Positions 9,420 through 19,798 of a stretch of 64,000 bases of DNA are shown one piece after another (within the stretch, counting starts at the first letter, position 1; each line of letters opens with the position of its first letter). Source of the DNA: Floccifex porci (GTDB lineage Bacteria > Bacillota_I > Bacilli_A > Erysipelotrichales > Erysipelotrichaceae); the NCBI RefSeq assembly GCF_009696175.1, contig NZ_VUMM01000005.1, positions 1 to 64,000 on the forward strand, written 5' to 3'. The translations under genes and the position numbers were made by a program. The notes below the pieces were generated by a model. That model saw only the letters and a list, made by a program, of their open reading frames with translations. It did not search any database and was not told where the DNA came from.

Positions 9420-10775
9420 ATGTTAGTAAAAAAATTAAAAGAAACTTATGAAAGTATGGATCAGCAAAACATTTGTATACAGGGATGGGTTCGTACCAAT
9501 CGAAATTCCAAAGCAGTAGGCTTTATTGAATGCAACGATGGAACAACTTTTTCAAATGTTCAGATTGTTTACAGTACAGATCTGGAAAATTTCAATGAAG
9601 TTTCTAAAATTACATTGGGATCAGCTATTGAAGTGGAAGGAACTTTGGTTTTAACTCCACAGGGAAAACAGCCATTTGAAATCCAGGCAAAAAAAGTCAG
9701 CGTATTGGGATTAAGTGAACATGATTATCCACTGCAGAAAAAAAGACACAGTTTTGAATACATGCGTGAAATTCCACATGTAAGACCACGTGCTAATACA
9801 TATTATGCCATGTTTCGTTTGCGTTCGGTATTAAGTATGGCCATTCATACTTTTTTCCAGTCCAGAGGTTTTGTTTATGTGCATACTCCTGAAATTACCG
9901 GAAACGATGCAGAAGGAGCTGGAGAATGTTTTACAGTAACCTGTCGAAAAGATGATCAGTATGAAAAAGATTTTTTTGGAAAACATGCACAGTTAACGGT
10001 ATCGGGACAATTGCATGTAGAACCATTCGCTTTAGCTTATCGTAATGTATATACATTTGGACCTACATTCAGAGCGGAAAATTCAAATACGACTCGGCAT
10101 GCTTCCGAATTCTGGATGATTGAACCAGAGATGGCATTTGCTGATTTGAGTGATGATATGGATTGTATTGAAGAAATGATTAAATACTGTATTCAGTACT
10201 GTCTTGAAAACGCATCCGAAGAAATGGCTTTCTTTGAAAAGATGATTGATAAAGACTGCATTCAAAGAGTCACAAAAGTTATGAATTCTCATTTTAAACG
10301 AATGACTTATACAGAGGCTATTGAACATTTAAAAGAAGCAAAAGATCAGTTTGAAAATCAGGATATCTTCTGGGGAATGGATCTGCAGAGTGAACATGAA
10401 CGCTATATCTGTGAAAAAGTTGTAAATGGACCTGTATTTTTAACAGATTATCCAAAAGATATCAAAGCCTTTTATATGCGTATAAATGAAGATGGAAAGA
10501 CTGTGGCTGCCTGTGACTTGCTTGTTCCTTATGTTGGGGAACTTGTTGGAGGATCTCAGCGTGAGGAACGTTATGATGTTCTGGTCAATCGTATGAAAGA
10601 AATGAATATGGAACAGGAAACTCTACAGTGGTATCTGGATTTAAGACGCTTTGGAGGATGTAAACACTCTGGATTTGGTCTGGGATTTGATCGAATGCTT
10701 ATGTATTTAAGTGGCGTTCAAAACATTCGTGATGTACAACCTTATCCACGTACACCAAGAAATCTTGTATTTTAA
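9420..10775 (+). CDS. asnS: Asparaginyl-tRNA synthetase
   Basis: A class IIb aminoacyl-tRNA synthetase charging tRNA-Asn. The 451-residue protein has an N-terminal OB-fold anticodon-binding domain (residues 10-105, with QGWVRTNR and FIECNDGT). The class II catalytic domain shows motif 2 around [21 protein letters not shown] and motif 3 as [24 protein letters not shown] is typical of AsnRS rather than AspRS. ATG 9420 follows AGGAGG by nine bases; an in-frame codon at 9384 lies inside the T-box terminator and is rejected. Control by the T-box makes expression respond to asparagine starvation. Confidence 0.96.
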   Translation: MLVKKLKETYESMDQQNICIQGWVRTNRNSKAVGFIECNDGTTFSNVQIVYSTDLENFNEVSKITLGSAIEVEGTLVLTPQGKQPFEIQAKKVSVLGLSEHDYPLQKKRHSFEYMREIPHVRPRANTYYAMFRLRSVLSMAIHTFFQSRGFVYVHTPEITGNDAEGAGECFTVTCRKDDQYEKDFFGKHAQLTVSGQLHVEPFALAYRNVYTFGPTFRAENSNTTRHASEFWMIEPEMAFADLSDDMDCIEEMIKYCIQYCLENASEEMAFFEKMIDKDCIQRVTKVMNSHFKRMTYTEAIEHLKEAKDQFENQDIFWGMDLQSEHERYICEKVVNGPVFLTDYPKDIKAFYMRINEDGKTVAACDLLVPYVGELVGGSQREERYDVLVNRMKEMNMEQETLQWYLDLRRFGGCKHSGFGLGFDRMLMYLSGVQNIRDVQPYPRTPRNLVF

Positions 10776-10805
10776 AAAATCGAGGGGAATTATCCCTCGA
10801 TTTTT
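10775..10805. terminator. Bidirectional terminator between asnS and the S66 peptidase gene
   Basis: The inverted repeat AAAAATCGAGGG/CCCTCGATTTTT serves both convergent genes. It includes the last codons of the leftward gene. Confidence 0.8.
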
Positions 10806-11752
10806 AAATAGGCTTCTTTTTCATTATATACGACATGTGCCATTGCTCCATTGATCAAAGTAAAAGAAGGTTTAACATGGCCAATATCCATATTATAGAT
10901 AACAGGAATATCATTTATTGCCTTTTGAATGGCATCTTTATAGGATAAATCAATATAACTACTTTTAAAAGCAACTTTTCCAATACAGATGGCACTGCAT
11001 GTATCAAACCAGCCAGCATTTTTAAATTGTAATAAAGTCAGATATAAGCTTTCTGCTGTCATATTAAATACATCAAAATACCATATAACCGATTCAAACT
11101 GATTCACAAAAGAGAGAGTATGATCAAATCGGGTTCCAATCACATCTTTTAAACATTCAATGCAGCCACCAATCAAAACTCCTTTTGCATCTACATTTCC
11201 ATTTATTTGGATCCATTCATTTTTCTTTTTAAAACTGTCACTGAAAGGAGGATCTTCACAATATGGATATTGTTTCTGATAAACGGTTTTCCCTTTTAAA
11301 ATGTCAAAAAACGTATATAGGGAAGGATGCATTTTTCCATTAAAACCAGACATGTTACATGGAGTATACATTGTGGCAATATTTAAACAGGTTGTAATGG
11401 TAAAAAGTAAACTGGTTGGATCGGAAGAACCAATGATCCATTTCGGATGATTTGAAATGGAATGAAAATCTACATAAGGCAGCATATCATATAAAAAATC
11501 ACCACCGGATGCAATCGCAATGCATTTTATGGAATCGTCTTCTACAAGCTGATTTAATTCAATGGCTCTTTGTTTAGAAGAGGAAGAGACCACTCCGTTT
11601 GTGTAAACATTTTTTGTCTCAAGGATCCCAAATCCCTGTGCCTTTATATTGGAAATGGAATCTTTATATTTATCAATTTTATCCAGGATCCCACAACTGC
11701 AGGCAGTAATACCAATTGTGTCTCCTTCTTTTAAATAGTCTGGAATTTTCAT
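10790..11752 (-). CDS. LD-carboxypeptidase family protein (peptidase S66)
   Basis: A 320-residue serine peptidase of the LdcA/MccF family. It should remove terminal D-Ala from muropeptide tetrapeptides during wall recycling, or cleave a related amide such as microcin C. The N-terminal half contains IASGGDFLYDMLPYVDF and the nucleophile motif IIGSSDPTSLLF. The C-terminal half contains GGCIECLKDVIGT and the His-bearing GHVKPSFTLINGA. No signal peptide is present, so a cytoplasmic role fits. AGAGGTG precedes the ATG. It is divergent from a degenerate amidase gene, another wall-related protein. LdcA and MccF cannot be separated from sequence alone. Confidence 0.82.
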   Translation of the reverse strand: MKIPDYLKEGDTIGITACSCGILDKIDKYKDSISNIKAQGFGILETKNVYTNGVVSSSSKQRAIELNQLVEDDSIKCIAIASGGDFLYDMLPYVDFHSISNHPKWIIGSSDPTSLLFTITTCLNIATMYTPCNMSGFNGKMHPSLYTFFDILKGKTVYQKQYPYCEDPPFSDSFKKKNEWIQINGNVDAKGVLIGGCIECLKDVIGTRFDHTLSFVNQFESVIWYFDVFNMTAESLYLTLLQFKNAGWFDTCSAICIGKVAFKSSYIDLSYKDAIQKAINDIPVIYNMDIGHVKPSFTLINGAMAHVVYNEKEAYLKIEG

Positions 11753-11788
11753 AGAACACCTCTACACAAAAGAATATCATACTTATCA

Positions 11789-11817
11789 TTCTTTTTCTTG
11801 TGTTTTTTGTATATAAT
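11789..11817 (+). promoter_or_regulatory. Leaderless promoter of the amidase-like gene
   Basis: TATAAT at 11812-11817 ends seven bases before the ATG at 11824. The -35 candidate TTCTTT at 11789-11794 is weak but has a 17-base spacer. There is no Shine-Dalgarno sequence. Confidence 0.5.
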
Positions 11818-11823
11818 AGATAC

Positions 11824-13125
11824 ATGAAAAATTTAAGTAATCTAAAGAAATATCCGAAAATACTTATTGGTCTTGTTTTAGCTGTTTCAATTGGAGCCAT
11901 CAGTATTTTTTTATATATGAATCGTGTAACAGACATTGATAAGATGAGTATGACATACGATCAGGTATTTGATACCAATATCTTATCTCAAAATATTACA
12001 ACTTCTTTTAAGCAGACCTATCAGTTAAAAGATTATACGGTCTATGGTGAAAATCTAATGTTGTATGAAGAACAATACTCAACAGAAAGTACCGATAAAC
12101 TTTTAGGTAAAAATGTTCTTTTAAAAAATCTGGTCAATAATCAGGAATTTATTTTTACATTTTCTGGAGGTGTGGATTCGGGAATTGATTTGTCACAATT
12201 GGATGAAGGATTATACGAAATCTATGTTTATGATCATTATAAACAGAAAAGAGTGTATTTTTCAGAAGAATTTGTATCAGAAAAATTTACAACAATGCGT
12301 CGAAATGAAACTGTAAAAACAGTCACCTTACATACAGAAAGGGATTTTTTATCCGGTATAGATGTAAAGATGGAGAAAAATTATGCTTTTTTAATGGTAA
12401 TGGATAATACTCCTATATCCAGCATTTATGATATTGTACTGGATCCATGTGGAAATACCATTGATATCACATCCAATTCTGTTGATTACGGATATTCCAA
12501 TGAAAAAATCAGTGAAGCACAGTCTTCTTATGAACTGGCTTTGATGGTAAAAGAAGAACTGGAAAAATATGGATTGCGTGTATTGATTCCAAGAGAACAG
12601 GATGAAGATCTGTCTTATTATGGATCCAACAGTCGTGTTGGTAAAGGATATGAGTCTAATGCGAAAGTATTCATTTCCTTAGGAATGGTAGCAGATGATA
12701 CCATTGTATACCCATATATCATTACTTCACCTTATACTAATGCATTGCTGGCAAATGAAATTGCGTATTATATGAAAGGACATGGAATCAGTATGACTCC
12801 TGTGTCGACCGAATCCAGATTGCAGGAAGGGGTCTGTTTTGATGTGATTTATCAGGGAGAACAGGGGGATGATTTTACTTCCTGGGAAATGTATCCACAA
12901 ATTCGAGAATCTGGTGGAAAATCGACATTTGCAGGGCAGGTAGCTCATGCTTCAGAAAATAAGATTTATGCCGATTCTTATGGAATGTATGGTTTGTATT
13001 TTACATATGCAAATATAAATGTGGATGAAAGTATAGACTATTATTTATCAAATAAAGAAAAGATCGCAAAAAATCTTTCTAAAGGAATACTTCAGTATTT
13101 TAGAGTCGAAAAACAAGAGAAATAG
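11824..13125 (+). CDS. Amidase_3-like membrane-anchored protein, probably catalytically dead
   Basis: A 433-residue protein with one N-terminal membrane helix (about residues 12-33) and an extracytoplasmic remainder. The C-terminal 230 residues resemble N-acetylmuramoyl-L-alanine amidase domains in order and spacing: a beta strand ending VLDPCGN, a helix with SSYELALMVKEELEKYGLRVLIPR, then KVFISLGM. Active enzymes have LDPGHGG and SLHAN here, so both zinc histidines appear lost. The central region (residues 40-195) is unrecognised. A non-enzymatic wall-binding or amidase-activating role is inferred. ATG 11824 is chosen because TATAAT lies at the exact leaderless distance; an earlier in-frame GTG would overlap the promoter. 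Confidence 0.62.
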   Translation: MKNLSNLKKYPKILIGLVLAVSIGAISIFLYMNRVTDIDKMSMTYDQVFDTNILSQNITTSFKQTYQLKDYTVYGENLMLYEEQYSTESTDKLLGKNVLLKNLVNNQEFIFTFSGGVDSGIDLSQLDEGLYEIYVYDHYKQKRVYFSEEFVSEKFTTMRRNETVKTVTLHTERDFLSGIDVKMEKNYAFLMVMDNTPISSIYDIVLDPCGNTIDITSNSVDYGYSNEKISEAQSSYELALMVKEELEKYGLRVLIPREQDEDLSYYGSNSRVGKGYESNAKVFISLGMVADDTIVYPYIITSPYTNALLANEIAYYMKGHGISMTPVSTESRLQEGVCFDVIYQGEQGDDFTSWEMYPQIRESGGKSTFAGQVAHASENKIYADSYGMYGLYFTYANINVDESIDYYLSNKEKIAKNLSKGILQYFRVEKQEK

Positions 13126-13151
13126 GTCACTTATAAGTGACCGCTTTTTTA
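13125..13151 (+). terminator. Terminator after the amidase-like gene
   Basis: The perfect palindrome GGTCACTTATAAGTGACC is followed by GC and six T. The ABC-F ribosome site starts directly after, so partial readthrough is possible. Confidence 0.75.
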
Positions 13152-13158
13152 GGAGGAA

Positions 13159-15021
13159 ATGATGAAATTACAGTTGAGTCATGTTAAAAAATCATATGGC
13201 ACACAGGATGTATTAATAGATGCGAATTTATTGATCAAAGATCATGAAAAAGTTGCTTTAGTTGGTAGAAATGGTTGTGGAAAAAGCACATTGTTAAAAA
13301 TTATCTGTCATCAGGAATCTATGGATGAAGGGAATTTAACGATTCCACAAGATGTAAAAATTGGATATTTATCCCAGATTACATTCTTAGATGAACATAG
13401 AACGGTGCATGAAGAATTGCTGGATGTATTTAAATACGTTAGAGAAATTGAAAACCAGTTAAATCAGCAGGCAAAAGTACTGGAAACCAACTCCAGTGAA
13501 AAAGAATTGGAAAAATATGCTCTTCTACAGCATAAATTTGAATCTTTAAATGGGTATAATTATGAAGTGGAATTAAAAAATGTATTTTTTCACTTTCAAT
13601 TTACCCAGGAGGATCTGAAAAAACAGTTGTGTGAATTTTCTTCTGGACAGAAAACACGAATTGCTTTAGTAAAGCTTCTGCTGTCGAAACCAGATGTTTT
13701 ACTTCTTGATGAACCAACCAATCATCTGGATCTGGAATCCATCGAATGGCTTGAAAATTATATTCAGCACTATCCAAGTGCTGTCATACTGGTAAGTCAT
13801 GATCGTATGTTCCTGGATCATGTAATTGATGAAGTTATTGAAATTGAATTTGGTAGAACCACTCGATATGTTGGCAACTATTCTCATTATGTAAAAGCAA
13901 AAGAAGAATACTTAATAAAAAACCATGATGCTTATATTCGACAGCAGCAGGAAATACAAAGATTAGAAACATTGATTGAGAAATTTCGATATAAAAAGAA
14001 TAAAGCGGCTTTTGCCAAATCTAAACAGAAATATTTAGATCGAATGGATCGCATTGAAGATAGCAAATCCGATCAGTCTATGATGAAGGCAGCATTTTCT
14101 TCTTTCAGAAAGGGAGGAAAACAGGTGCTGGAAGTGGATCATCTAAAAGTTGGATATGATACTGTTTTAAGCGATGTAAGCTTTACACTGATGCAGCATC
14201 AGAGAATGGGGATTGTCGGAAGAAATGGAATTGGAAAAAGTACATTGATCAAAACACTGGTAAACCAGATACCATCATTGGGTGGTCAGTTTCGATTTGG
14301 ACATCAGATTGATATCGGGTATTTTGATCAGGAAAGTGCACAGATGAGTTCAGATAAAAATGTCCTGGACGAATTATGGGATGAAAATACGGAAGCAACA
14401 CAAACGGAAATTCGTAATACACTTGCCAGTTTTCTGTTTACACAGGATGAAGTATTTAAAGATGTTTCTAATTTATCCGGTGGAGAAAAAGTGCGACTTG
14501 CCCTGGCAAAATTAATGATGGATCATGATAATCTGCTGATTCTGGATGAACCAACCAATCATCTGGATATACCCAGCAAAGAAGCTTTAGAAAAGGCACT
14601 TGAAAACTATGATGGTACCTTATTGTTTGTAAGTCACGATCGTATGTTTTTAAAGAAAATGGCCAGTCGAATTCTGGAAATGGATCAGGAATCGAAAGTC
14701 TATGACTTAACTTATGAAGAATATTGCCAGAAAAAAATAGAGAATACATTAATCGAATCTGTAAAAGTAGAAAAAAATGAAAGTCAAAAGACTTTCCAAG
14801 ATATGAAAGCATTAAAAAATAGAGTTGTTAAACTGGAAAATTTATTAGAAGAAGCGGAAAAAGATCTGGAAGCTTTAAGAGAATTAAGATTTGAACCAGA
14901 ATATTATCAGGATTTTCAGAAAATGGACCAGCTGAATGAATGCATTGATCTAAAACATAATGAAATTAATTCTTTGATGAAAGAATGGGAAGAGAAAATG
15001 CAGATACTGGAAGAACATTAA
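13159..15021 (+). CDS. ABC-F family ATPase (Uup/YkpA-like)
   Basis: A 620-residue soluble protein with two ABC nucleotide-binding domains and no membrane part, as in ABC-F translation factors acting at the ribosomal E site. Domain 1 has Walker A GRNGCGKST, signature FSSGQKTR and Walker B LLLDEPTNHLD. The interdomain linker (about residues 240-320) is rich in basic and glutamine residues. Domain 2 has GRNGIGKST, LSGGEKVR and LILDEPTNHLD. A C-terminal coiled coil (about 540-620) resembles the Uup DNA-binding tail. AGGAGG precedes the start. Whether it is housekeeping or protects against an antibiotic cannot be decided here. Confidence 0.9.
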   Translation: MMKLQLSHVKKSYGTQDVLIDANLLIKDHEKVALVGRNGCGKSTLLKIICHQESMDEGNLTIPQDVKIGYLSQITFLDEHRTVHEELLDVFKYVREIENQLNQQAKVLETNSSEKELEKYALLQHKFESLNGYNYEVELKNVFFHFQFTQEDLKKQLCEFSSGQKTRIALVKLLLSKPDVLLLDEPTNHLDLESIEWLENYIQHYPSAVILVSHDRMFLDHVIDEVIEIEFGRTTRYVGNYSHYVKAKEEYLIKNHDAYIRQQQEIQRLETLIEKFRYKKNKAAFAKSKQKYLDRMDRIEDSKSDQSMMKAAFSSFRKGGKQVLEVDHLKVGYDTVLSDVSFTLMQHQRMGIVGRNGIGKSTLIKTLVNQIPSLGGQFRFGHQIDIGYFDQESAQMSSDKNVLDELWDENTEATQTEIRNTLASFLFTQDEVFKDVSNLSGGEKVRLALAKLMMDHDNLLILDEPTNHLDIPSKEALEKALENYDGTLLFVSHDRMFLKKMASRILEMDQESKVYDLTYEEYCQKKIENTLIESVKVEKNESQKTFQDMKALKNRVVKLENLLEEAEKDLEALRELRFEPEYYQDFQKMDQLNECIDLKHNEINSLMKEWEEKMQILEEH

Positions 15022-15109
15022 ATGTTCTAAATAGGGTCAGACTATTTACAATTTGTCGAAAATGATTTAAACTAATAGCGGTATGAAAAATTAGAAAAAG
15101 GAGATAAAA

Positions 15110-16771
15110 ATGAATCTTTCAGCACTTCAAAAAGCAAGATATGCGTATGTTCCAAAATTACCTGGAATGTTAAGACATGGGATTTCAGAAATCTGTGTAA
15201 AAGAAGGATTGGAAACACAAAGTGTTGCCGATCAGGAAAAAATCAAAGCTTTATTCCCTAATACATATGGTAAAAAAGAAATCACATTCCAAAAGGGAGA
15301 AAATACATCAGAAGCTAAAAAACAGGTTGTAGGTGTTATTCTTTCTGGTGGACAGGCTCCAGGTGGTCATAATGTTATTTGTGGATTATATGACGCATTA
15401 AAAGCAACAAACAAAGAAAATGTTCTTTATGGATTTAAAAAAGGACCTAGTGGATTATTAGAAGATGATTATTTGATTTTCGATGATGCTTATATTGATG
15501 AATACAGAAATACAGGTGGATTTGATATCATTGGTTCTGGAAGAACAAAATTAGAAACAAAAGAACAGTTTGCAGTTGCAGCTGAAGTTTGTAAAAAACA
15601 TGGAATCACTGCAATTGTTATTATTGGTGGAGATGATTCCAATACAAATGCAGCTGTATTAGCTGAATATTTTGCTGCAAATAATACAGGTGTTCAGGTT
15701 ATCGGTTGTCCAAAAACAATTGATGGAGACCTGAAAAACGAAGATATTGAATGTTCTTTTGGATTCGATACAGCTACTAAAACATATAGTGAAGTTATCG
15801 GAAATATCGAAAGAGATGCAAACTCTGCTAAAAAATATTGGCACTTTATCAAAGTTATGGGACGTTCTGCTTCTCACGTAGCTTTGGAATGTGCTCTGGA
15901 GACACAGCCAAACATCTGTTTAATTTCAGAAGAAGTGGCAGCTAAAAAAATGTCTTTATCTCAAATTGCAGACTATATTGCAGATTCTGTTGAAAAACGT
16001 GCCGCAAATGGAGATAACTTTGGGGTTGCAATCATTCCTGAAGGTGTCGTTGAATTTGTTCCTGAATTCTCTGTATTAATTTCAGAAATCAATGAATTAT
16101 TAGCAGGTGCAAAAGCGGATGCATTCAATGCATTACCAACATGGAAAGACAAATATGCATTTATCGAACAAGGTTTATCAAAAGAATCAATGGCTGTATT
16201 CGAAATTCTTCCAGAAGGAATTCAACAGCAATTGTTCTTAGAAAGAGATCCACATGGAAACGTTCAGGTTTCTTTAATTGAATCTGAAAAATTATTCTCT
16301 GCTCTTGTTAAAGACAAATTGGAAGAAAGAAGAAAAGCAGGAACTTATACTGGTAAGTTTAATGCATTACATCATTTCTTTGGTTATGAAGGAAGATGTG
16401 CATTCCCATCTAACTTTGATGCTGACTACTGTTATTCATTAGGATACAATGCATTCATGTTAATTCAGTATGGATACAATGGATATTTATCAAAAGTATC
16501 TAATTTATCAAAACCTGCTGAAGAATGGATTGCTGGTGGTATGCCTATCACTAAGATGATGAATATTGAAAGAAGACATGGAGAAGACAAACCAGTTATC
16601 AAAAAAGCGCTTGTTGAATTAGATGGAAAACCATTCAAATTCTTTGAAGCACATAGAGATCAATGGGCAGTTGAAACAGCTTATACGTATCCAGGAGCTA
16701 TCCAGTATTATGGACCAGCTGAAGTATGTGACTTAACAACTCGTACATTGGCTTTAGAAAAAGGTGAATAA
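15110..16771 (+). CDS. pfp: Pyrophosphate-dependent 6-phosphofructokinase, long form
   Basis: Phosphorylates fructose 6-phosphate with pyrophosphate instead of ATP, reversibly, saving energy in anaerobic glycolysis. The 553-residue length matches the long clade of plant-type and spirochaete enzymes. Visible motifs are GGQAPGGHN, the GGDDS loop whose second Asp marks PPi rather than ATP use, PKTIDGDL with the catalytic Asp, and [18 protein letters not shown] precedes the ATG, and the gene is monocistronic with a strong terminator. Codon use looks optimised (many AAA, GAA and TTA), consistent with high expression. Confidence 0.93.
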   Translation: MNLSALQKARYAYVPKLPGMLRHGISEICVKEGLETQSVADQEKIKALFPNTYGKKEITFQKGENTSEAKKQVVGVILSGGQAPGGHNVICGLYDALKATNKENVLYGFKKGPSGLLEDDYLIFDDAYIDEYRNTGGFDIIGSGRTKLETKEQFAVAAEVCKKHGITAIVIIGGDDSNTNAAVLAEYFAANNTGVQVIGCPKTIDGDLKNEDIECSFGFDTATKTYSEVIGNIERDANSAKKYWHFIKVMGRSASHVALECALETQPNICLISEEVAAKKMSLSQIADYIADSVEKRAANGDNFGVAIIPEGVVEFVPEFSVLISEINELLAGAKADAFNALPTWKDKYAFIEQGLSKESMAVFEILPEGIQQQLFLERDPHGNVQVSLIESEKLFSALVKDKLEERRKAGTYTGKFNALHHFFGYEGRCAFPSNFDADYCYSLGYNAFMLIQYGYNGYLSKVSNLSKPAEEWIAGGMPITKMMNIERRHGEDKPVIKKALVELDGKPFKFFEAHRDQWAVETAYTYPGAIQYYGPAEVCDLTTRTLALEKGE

Positions 16772-16788
16772 TATTTCTTTGTCATGAT

Positions 16789-16816
16789 AACACCCGAAAT
16801 TCGGGTGTTTTTTTTT
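16789..16816 (+). terminator. Terminator after pfp
   Basis: The hairpin AACACCCGAA/TTCGGGTGTT is followed by a T run. Confidence 0.88.
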
Positions 16817-16929
16817 AAAAAATATATGAGATACTATAAATAGAATTAAAAAATTAAGAATATATTTAGAATTCAGTTCACTATTCTTTCAGTTTTATTC
16901 GATATATTGTATCCAGAAAGGAGAGGCTT

Positions 16930-17634
16930 ATGAACCATACAATTTTAATTGTAGAAGATGAAAAAGGAATACGAGAAACCTTAGCTATTTTTTTAAGAAA
17001 TCAGGGATACTCTGTTATACAGGCTATTAATGGAAAGGATGCTTTAGAAAAGGTCACAAAAGAAGTTCATCTGGCAATCGTTGATATTATGATGCCAGTA
17101 ATGGATGGAATTGAATTTACATGTAAAGTAAGAGAAGAATTTGATTTTCCTATTATCTTTTTAAGTGCAAAAAGTGAAGATGAAGATATAGATAAGATCA
17201 ATGGATTAAACGTAGGAGCTGATGATTATGTAACCAAACCATTTGAAGTATCGGTTTTATTAGCACGTGTTAATTCTCATATTCGAAGATATGAACAGAT
17301 CATCCGTTTAAAACAGACAACATCAAATTCAAAAAAACTTGTAGTTCGAGGTTTGGAATTGAATCAGGACACAAAAGAAGTATTTGTGGATGGTCGTCAG
17401 ATTCAATTGACCGCAAAAGAGTATTATATTCTTGAATTATTAATGTCTTATCCAGGAAAAATATTTTCATCGGAAGAAATATATGAAACTGTATGGAAAG
17501 AAGATGCCATTAGTACACAGACAATTATGGTACATATACGAAAATTAAGAGAAAAAATTGAGGTGGATCCGAAAAATCCGGATTATATAAAAGTTGTTTA
17601 TGGAATAGGATATAAAATTGAAAGGGAAAAGTAA
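16930..17634 (+). CDS. OmpR/PhoB-family response regulator
   Basis: A 234-residue DNA-binding response regulator. The receiver domain (residues 1-120) has the acidic pair in VEDE, phospho-acceptor Asp52 in VDIMMPVMDG, and the conserved Lys in VTKPFE. The C-terminal winged helix (about 140-233) ends in HIRKLREKIEVDPKNPDYIKVVYGIGY, typical of the OmpR class. AAAGGAGAGG precedes the ATG. The histidine kinase starts two bases after the stop, so the pair forms an operon. VanR-like regulators are its closest relatives by appearance. The signal is unknown. Confidence 0.92.
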   Translation: MNHTILIVEDEKGIRETLAIFLRNQGYSVIQAINGKDALEKVTKEVHLAIVDIMMPVMDGIEFTCKVREEFDFPIIFLSAKSEDEDIDKINGLNVGADDYVTKPFEVSVLLARVNSHIRRYEQIIRLKQTTSNSKKLVVRGLELNQDTKEVFVDGRQIQLTAKEYYILELLMSYPGKIFSSEEIYETVWKEDAISTQTIMVHIRKLREKIEVDPKNPDYIKVVYGIGYKIEREK

Positions 17635-17635
17635 T

Positions 17636-19765
17636 ATGAAAAGAAAAAATTTAATAACTCTTCTTTTCTATTCCATTTTGGTCGTTGCCTCTATTTTAAC
17701 GGTCTGCTTATATGGAACAATGGATTCTTATATATCGAATCAGAAAAACGATCAGTTTGTACAAAGATGTAAAGATGATATTGTCTATTTTTTAGTTTAT
17801 CAGGCAATGGAACTGGATCCAGATTATGAGCCTTTATCTTTTGATGAAAATATAAAGGATGCTCAGTTAATAGAAGATATCAATAATGCGTTTAAATTAC
17901 AGGCAAGAGATTACTACAATTTTATAAAAAAAGATGATTCTTTATATTATGATATAAAAGATATAAAAACAGAAAAAGAAGCTTCCAATTTAAAAGAAAA
18001 CTTAAATCAAAGCGATTATAATAATTTTGTATTAAACAGGGTAAATGAAAATGGAAACTGGAAAGTAACTGGAACGTATACAGATCTGGAAACTATTTTT
18101 AAAGATGTTTTTACTGATTTTATAGATAATAATATCTATGATATAGGACAATATATCGAATATGAAGAATATATGCCAACTATAGAATACAATGGGCATC
18201 CATATGAAATTTATAGTATCTGTTCTTTAAACGTTCCAGAAAATCTGGAAATCCATATTAGAATCCCTTTAGACATCAGTGCAAACAGCAATTTCTTTGG
18301 CTATGCTATGTATTATCAGGAACAGATTTATTTTGAATTCTTTTCAATAATTTATATGATCATAACGGTATTGCTGGGATTGATCGTATTCATCATGCCA
18401 AAGGATGATTTAAAAGAAATTGTTCCTTTTAAGTGGACAAAACATGTATATTTTGAAATCCTGTTTACATTATTATGCATAATGTTACCATGTGCAATTG
18501 TCATGACTTTATATACAGCTGCATATACAGCTTCGGGTGCTGTATTTGAAATAATGAAACAGTTTCATATAGTTGAATTATCTGGAATTGTGACAGCTGT
18601 AAATGTTTTATTATTCTTTGTGACATATTTACTGATATCTTTAAGCTGGTTTGCTTTTAAAGAATTTATTTTACATCCAATCGTATATTTTAAAGAAAGA
18701 ACATTAACCTATAAATTATTTATATGGATTCAGAATAAATTTTATGGTATCTCAAGAAAAGATTTTTCAAAAGAATATTCAATTCCAATTCTGTTAGCTG
18801 TATTTATTAATCTGATCTGTATGTTTGTGTTTTCTTCTTTGGAAGGATTTGGGATTATTTGTGCAATTGTTTATTCGTTTATAATCTTTTATTTTGCACA
18901 GAAGCGCATAAAAGAAATACAGAATGACTACAATGTGATTTTAAATTCAGCCAATAAACTGAAAGATGGAAATTTTGATCAGAAAATTAATCAGGACGTT
19001 CATTTATTCAATTCATTAAAAGAATCCTTCAATGGGGTATATGATGGATTTGAACTGGCTGTTAAAGAAGAAGCAAAATCACAGAATATGAAAGTGGAAC
19101 TGATATCGAATGTATCGCATGATTTAAAAACACCATTAACCTGCATTAAGAATTATGTACTGCTGTTACAGGATGAAAATTTAGATGAACAGACAAGAAA
19201 AGAATATCTTGAAAATTTAAATAAATATGCCGATCGATTAAATCTTTTAATGCAGGATCTGCTGCAGATTTCAAAAATAAACAGTGGAAATATTGAGCTG
19301 GAGCTAAATGATTTAAATATAATTGCTTTATTAAATCAGGTACTGTTTGAAAACGAAGAATCTTTACTGGAAAGAAATCTTGTGGTGAAGAAGAATTTTA
19401 AAGATGAAGAAATTATTTTAAATCTGGATTCTAATAAAACGTATCGTATTTTTGAAAACTTACTGGTTAATATATCAAAATATGCATTAAGTTTTTCAAG
19501 AGTATATATTGATGTATTTAATAAAGAAAAGGAAGTTCAGATTGTATTTAAAAATATTTCTCAGGATGAAATGAATTTTACACCGGAAGAAATTGAAGAA
19601 AGATTTGTACGAGGAGACAAGTCAAGACATGGTACGGGAAGTGGCTTGGGTCTTGCCATTGTGAAAAGTTTTACTGAAATTCAGGGAGGAACTTTCAAAA
19701 TCGAAATCGAAGGAGACTTATTTAAAACCATTGTGTCATTTAAGAAACAAAGCGAAACTGTCTAA
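17636..19765 (+). CDS. Sensor histidine kinase with a multi-pass membrane region
   Basis: A 709-residue partner of the upstream regulator. TM1 (about residues 7-28) is followed by an extracytoplasmic stretch of about 200 residues without a recognised fold, then a block of four or more membrane helices (about 235-425). A HAMP-like coil leads to the phospho-acceptor His495 in SNVSHDLKTPLT. The ATPase domain has the N-box ENLLVNISKYAL and the G2 box GTGSGLGLAIVKSF; the region between is short, as in VanS-like kinases. ATG 17636 follows AAGGGA; an in-frame TTG at 17618 is less likely. The multi-pass sensor suggests detection of a membrane or wall perturbation, which is inference. Confidence 0.9.
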   Translation: MKRKNLITLLFYSILVVASILTVCLYGTMDSYISNQKNDQFVQRCKDDIVYFLVYQAMELDPDYEPLSFDENIKDAQLIEDINNAFKLQARDYYNFIKKDDSLYYDIKDIKTEKEASNLKENLNQSDYNNFVLNRVNENGNWKVTGTYTDLETIFKDVFTDFIDNNIYDIGQYIEYEEYMPTIEYNGHPYEIYSICSLNVPENLEIHIRIPLDISANSNFFGYAMYYQEQIYFEFFSIIYMIITVLLGLIVFIMPKDDLKEIVPFKWTKHVYFEILFTLLCIMLPCAIVMTLYTAAYTASGAVFEIMKQFHIVELSGIVTAVNVLLFFVTYLLISLSWFAFKEFILHPIVYFKERTLTYKLFIWIQNKFYGISRKDFSKEYSIPILLAVFINLICMFVFSSLEGFGIICAIVYSFIIFYFAQKRIKEIQNDYNVILNSANKLKDGNFDQKINQDVHLFNSLKESFNGVYDGFELAVKEEAKSQNMKVELISNVSHDLKTPLTCIKNYVLLLQDENLDEQTRKEYLENLNKYADRLNLLMQDLLQISKINSGNIELELNDLNIIALLNQVLFENEESLLERNLVVKKNFKDEEIILNLDSNKTYRIFENLLVNISKYALSFSRVYIDVFNKEKEVQIVFKNISQDEMNFTPEEIEERFVRGDKSRHGTGSGLGLAIVKSFTEIQGGTFKIEIEGDLFKTIVSFKKQSETV

Positions 19766-19780
19766 GACAGATTTCGCTTT
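19751..19780 (+). terminator. Terminator of the two-component operon
   Basis: A long stem pairs AGCGAAA with TTTCGCT and CTGTC with GACAG around a TAA loop, with one bulged A. It includes the kinase stop codon and abuts the promoter of the next gene. Confidence 0.7.
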
Positions 19781-19783
19781 ATA

Positions 19784-19792
19784 TGTTAAACT
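19784..19792 (+). promoter_or_regulatory. Leaderless extended -10 promoter of the MBL-fold gene
   Basis: The extended -10 box TGT-TAAACT ends seven bases before the ATG at 19799. The -35 region lies inside the upstream terminator stem (AAGACA at 19764-19769). There is no Shine-Dalgarno sequence. Confidence 0.5.
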
Positions 19793-19798
19793 GAATGT

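Noticed and set aside
13159-15021. Assigning the ABC-F protein as an antibiotic-resistance factor
   Set aside because: The linker does not show a diagnostic resistance-type arm by eye, and the C-terminal coiled coil fits housekeeping Uup/YkpA-like members as well.
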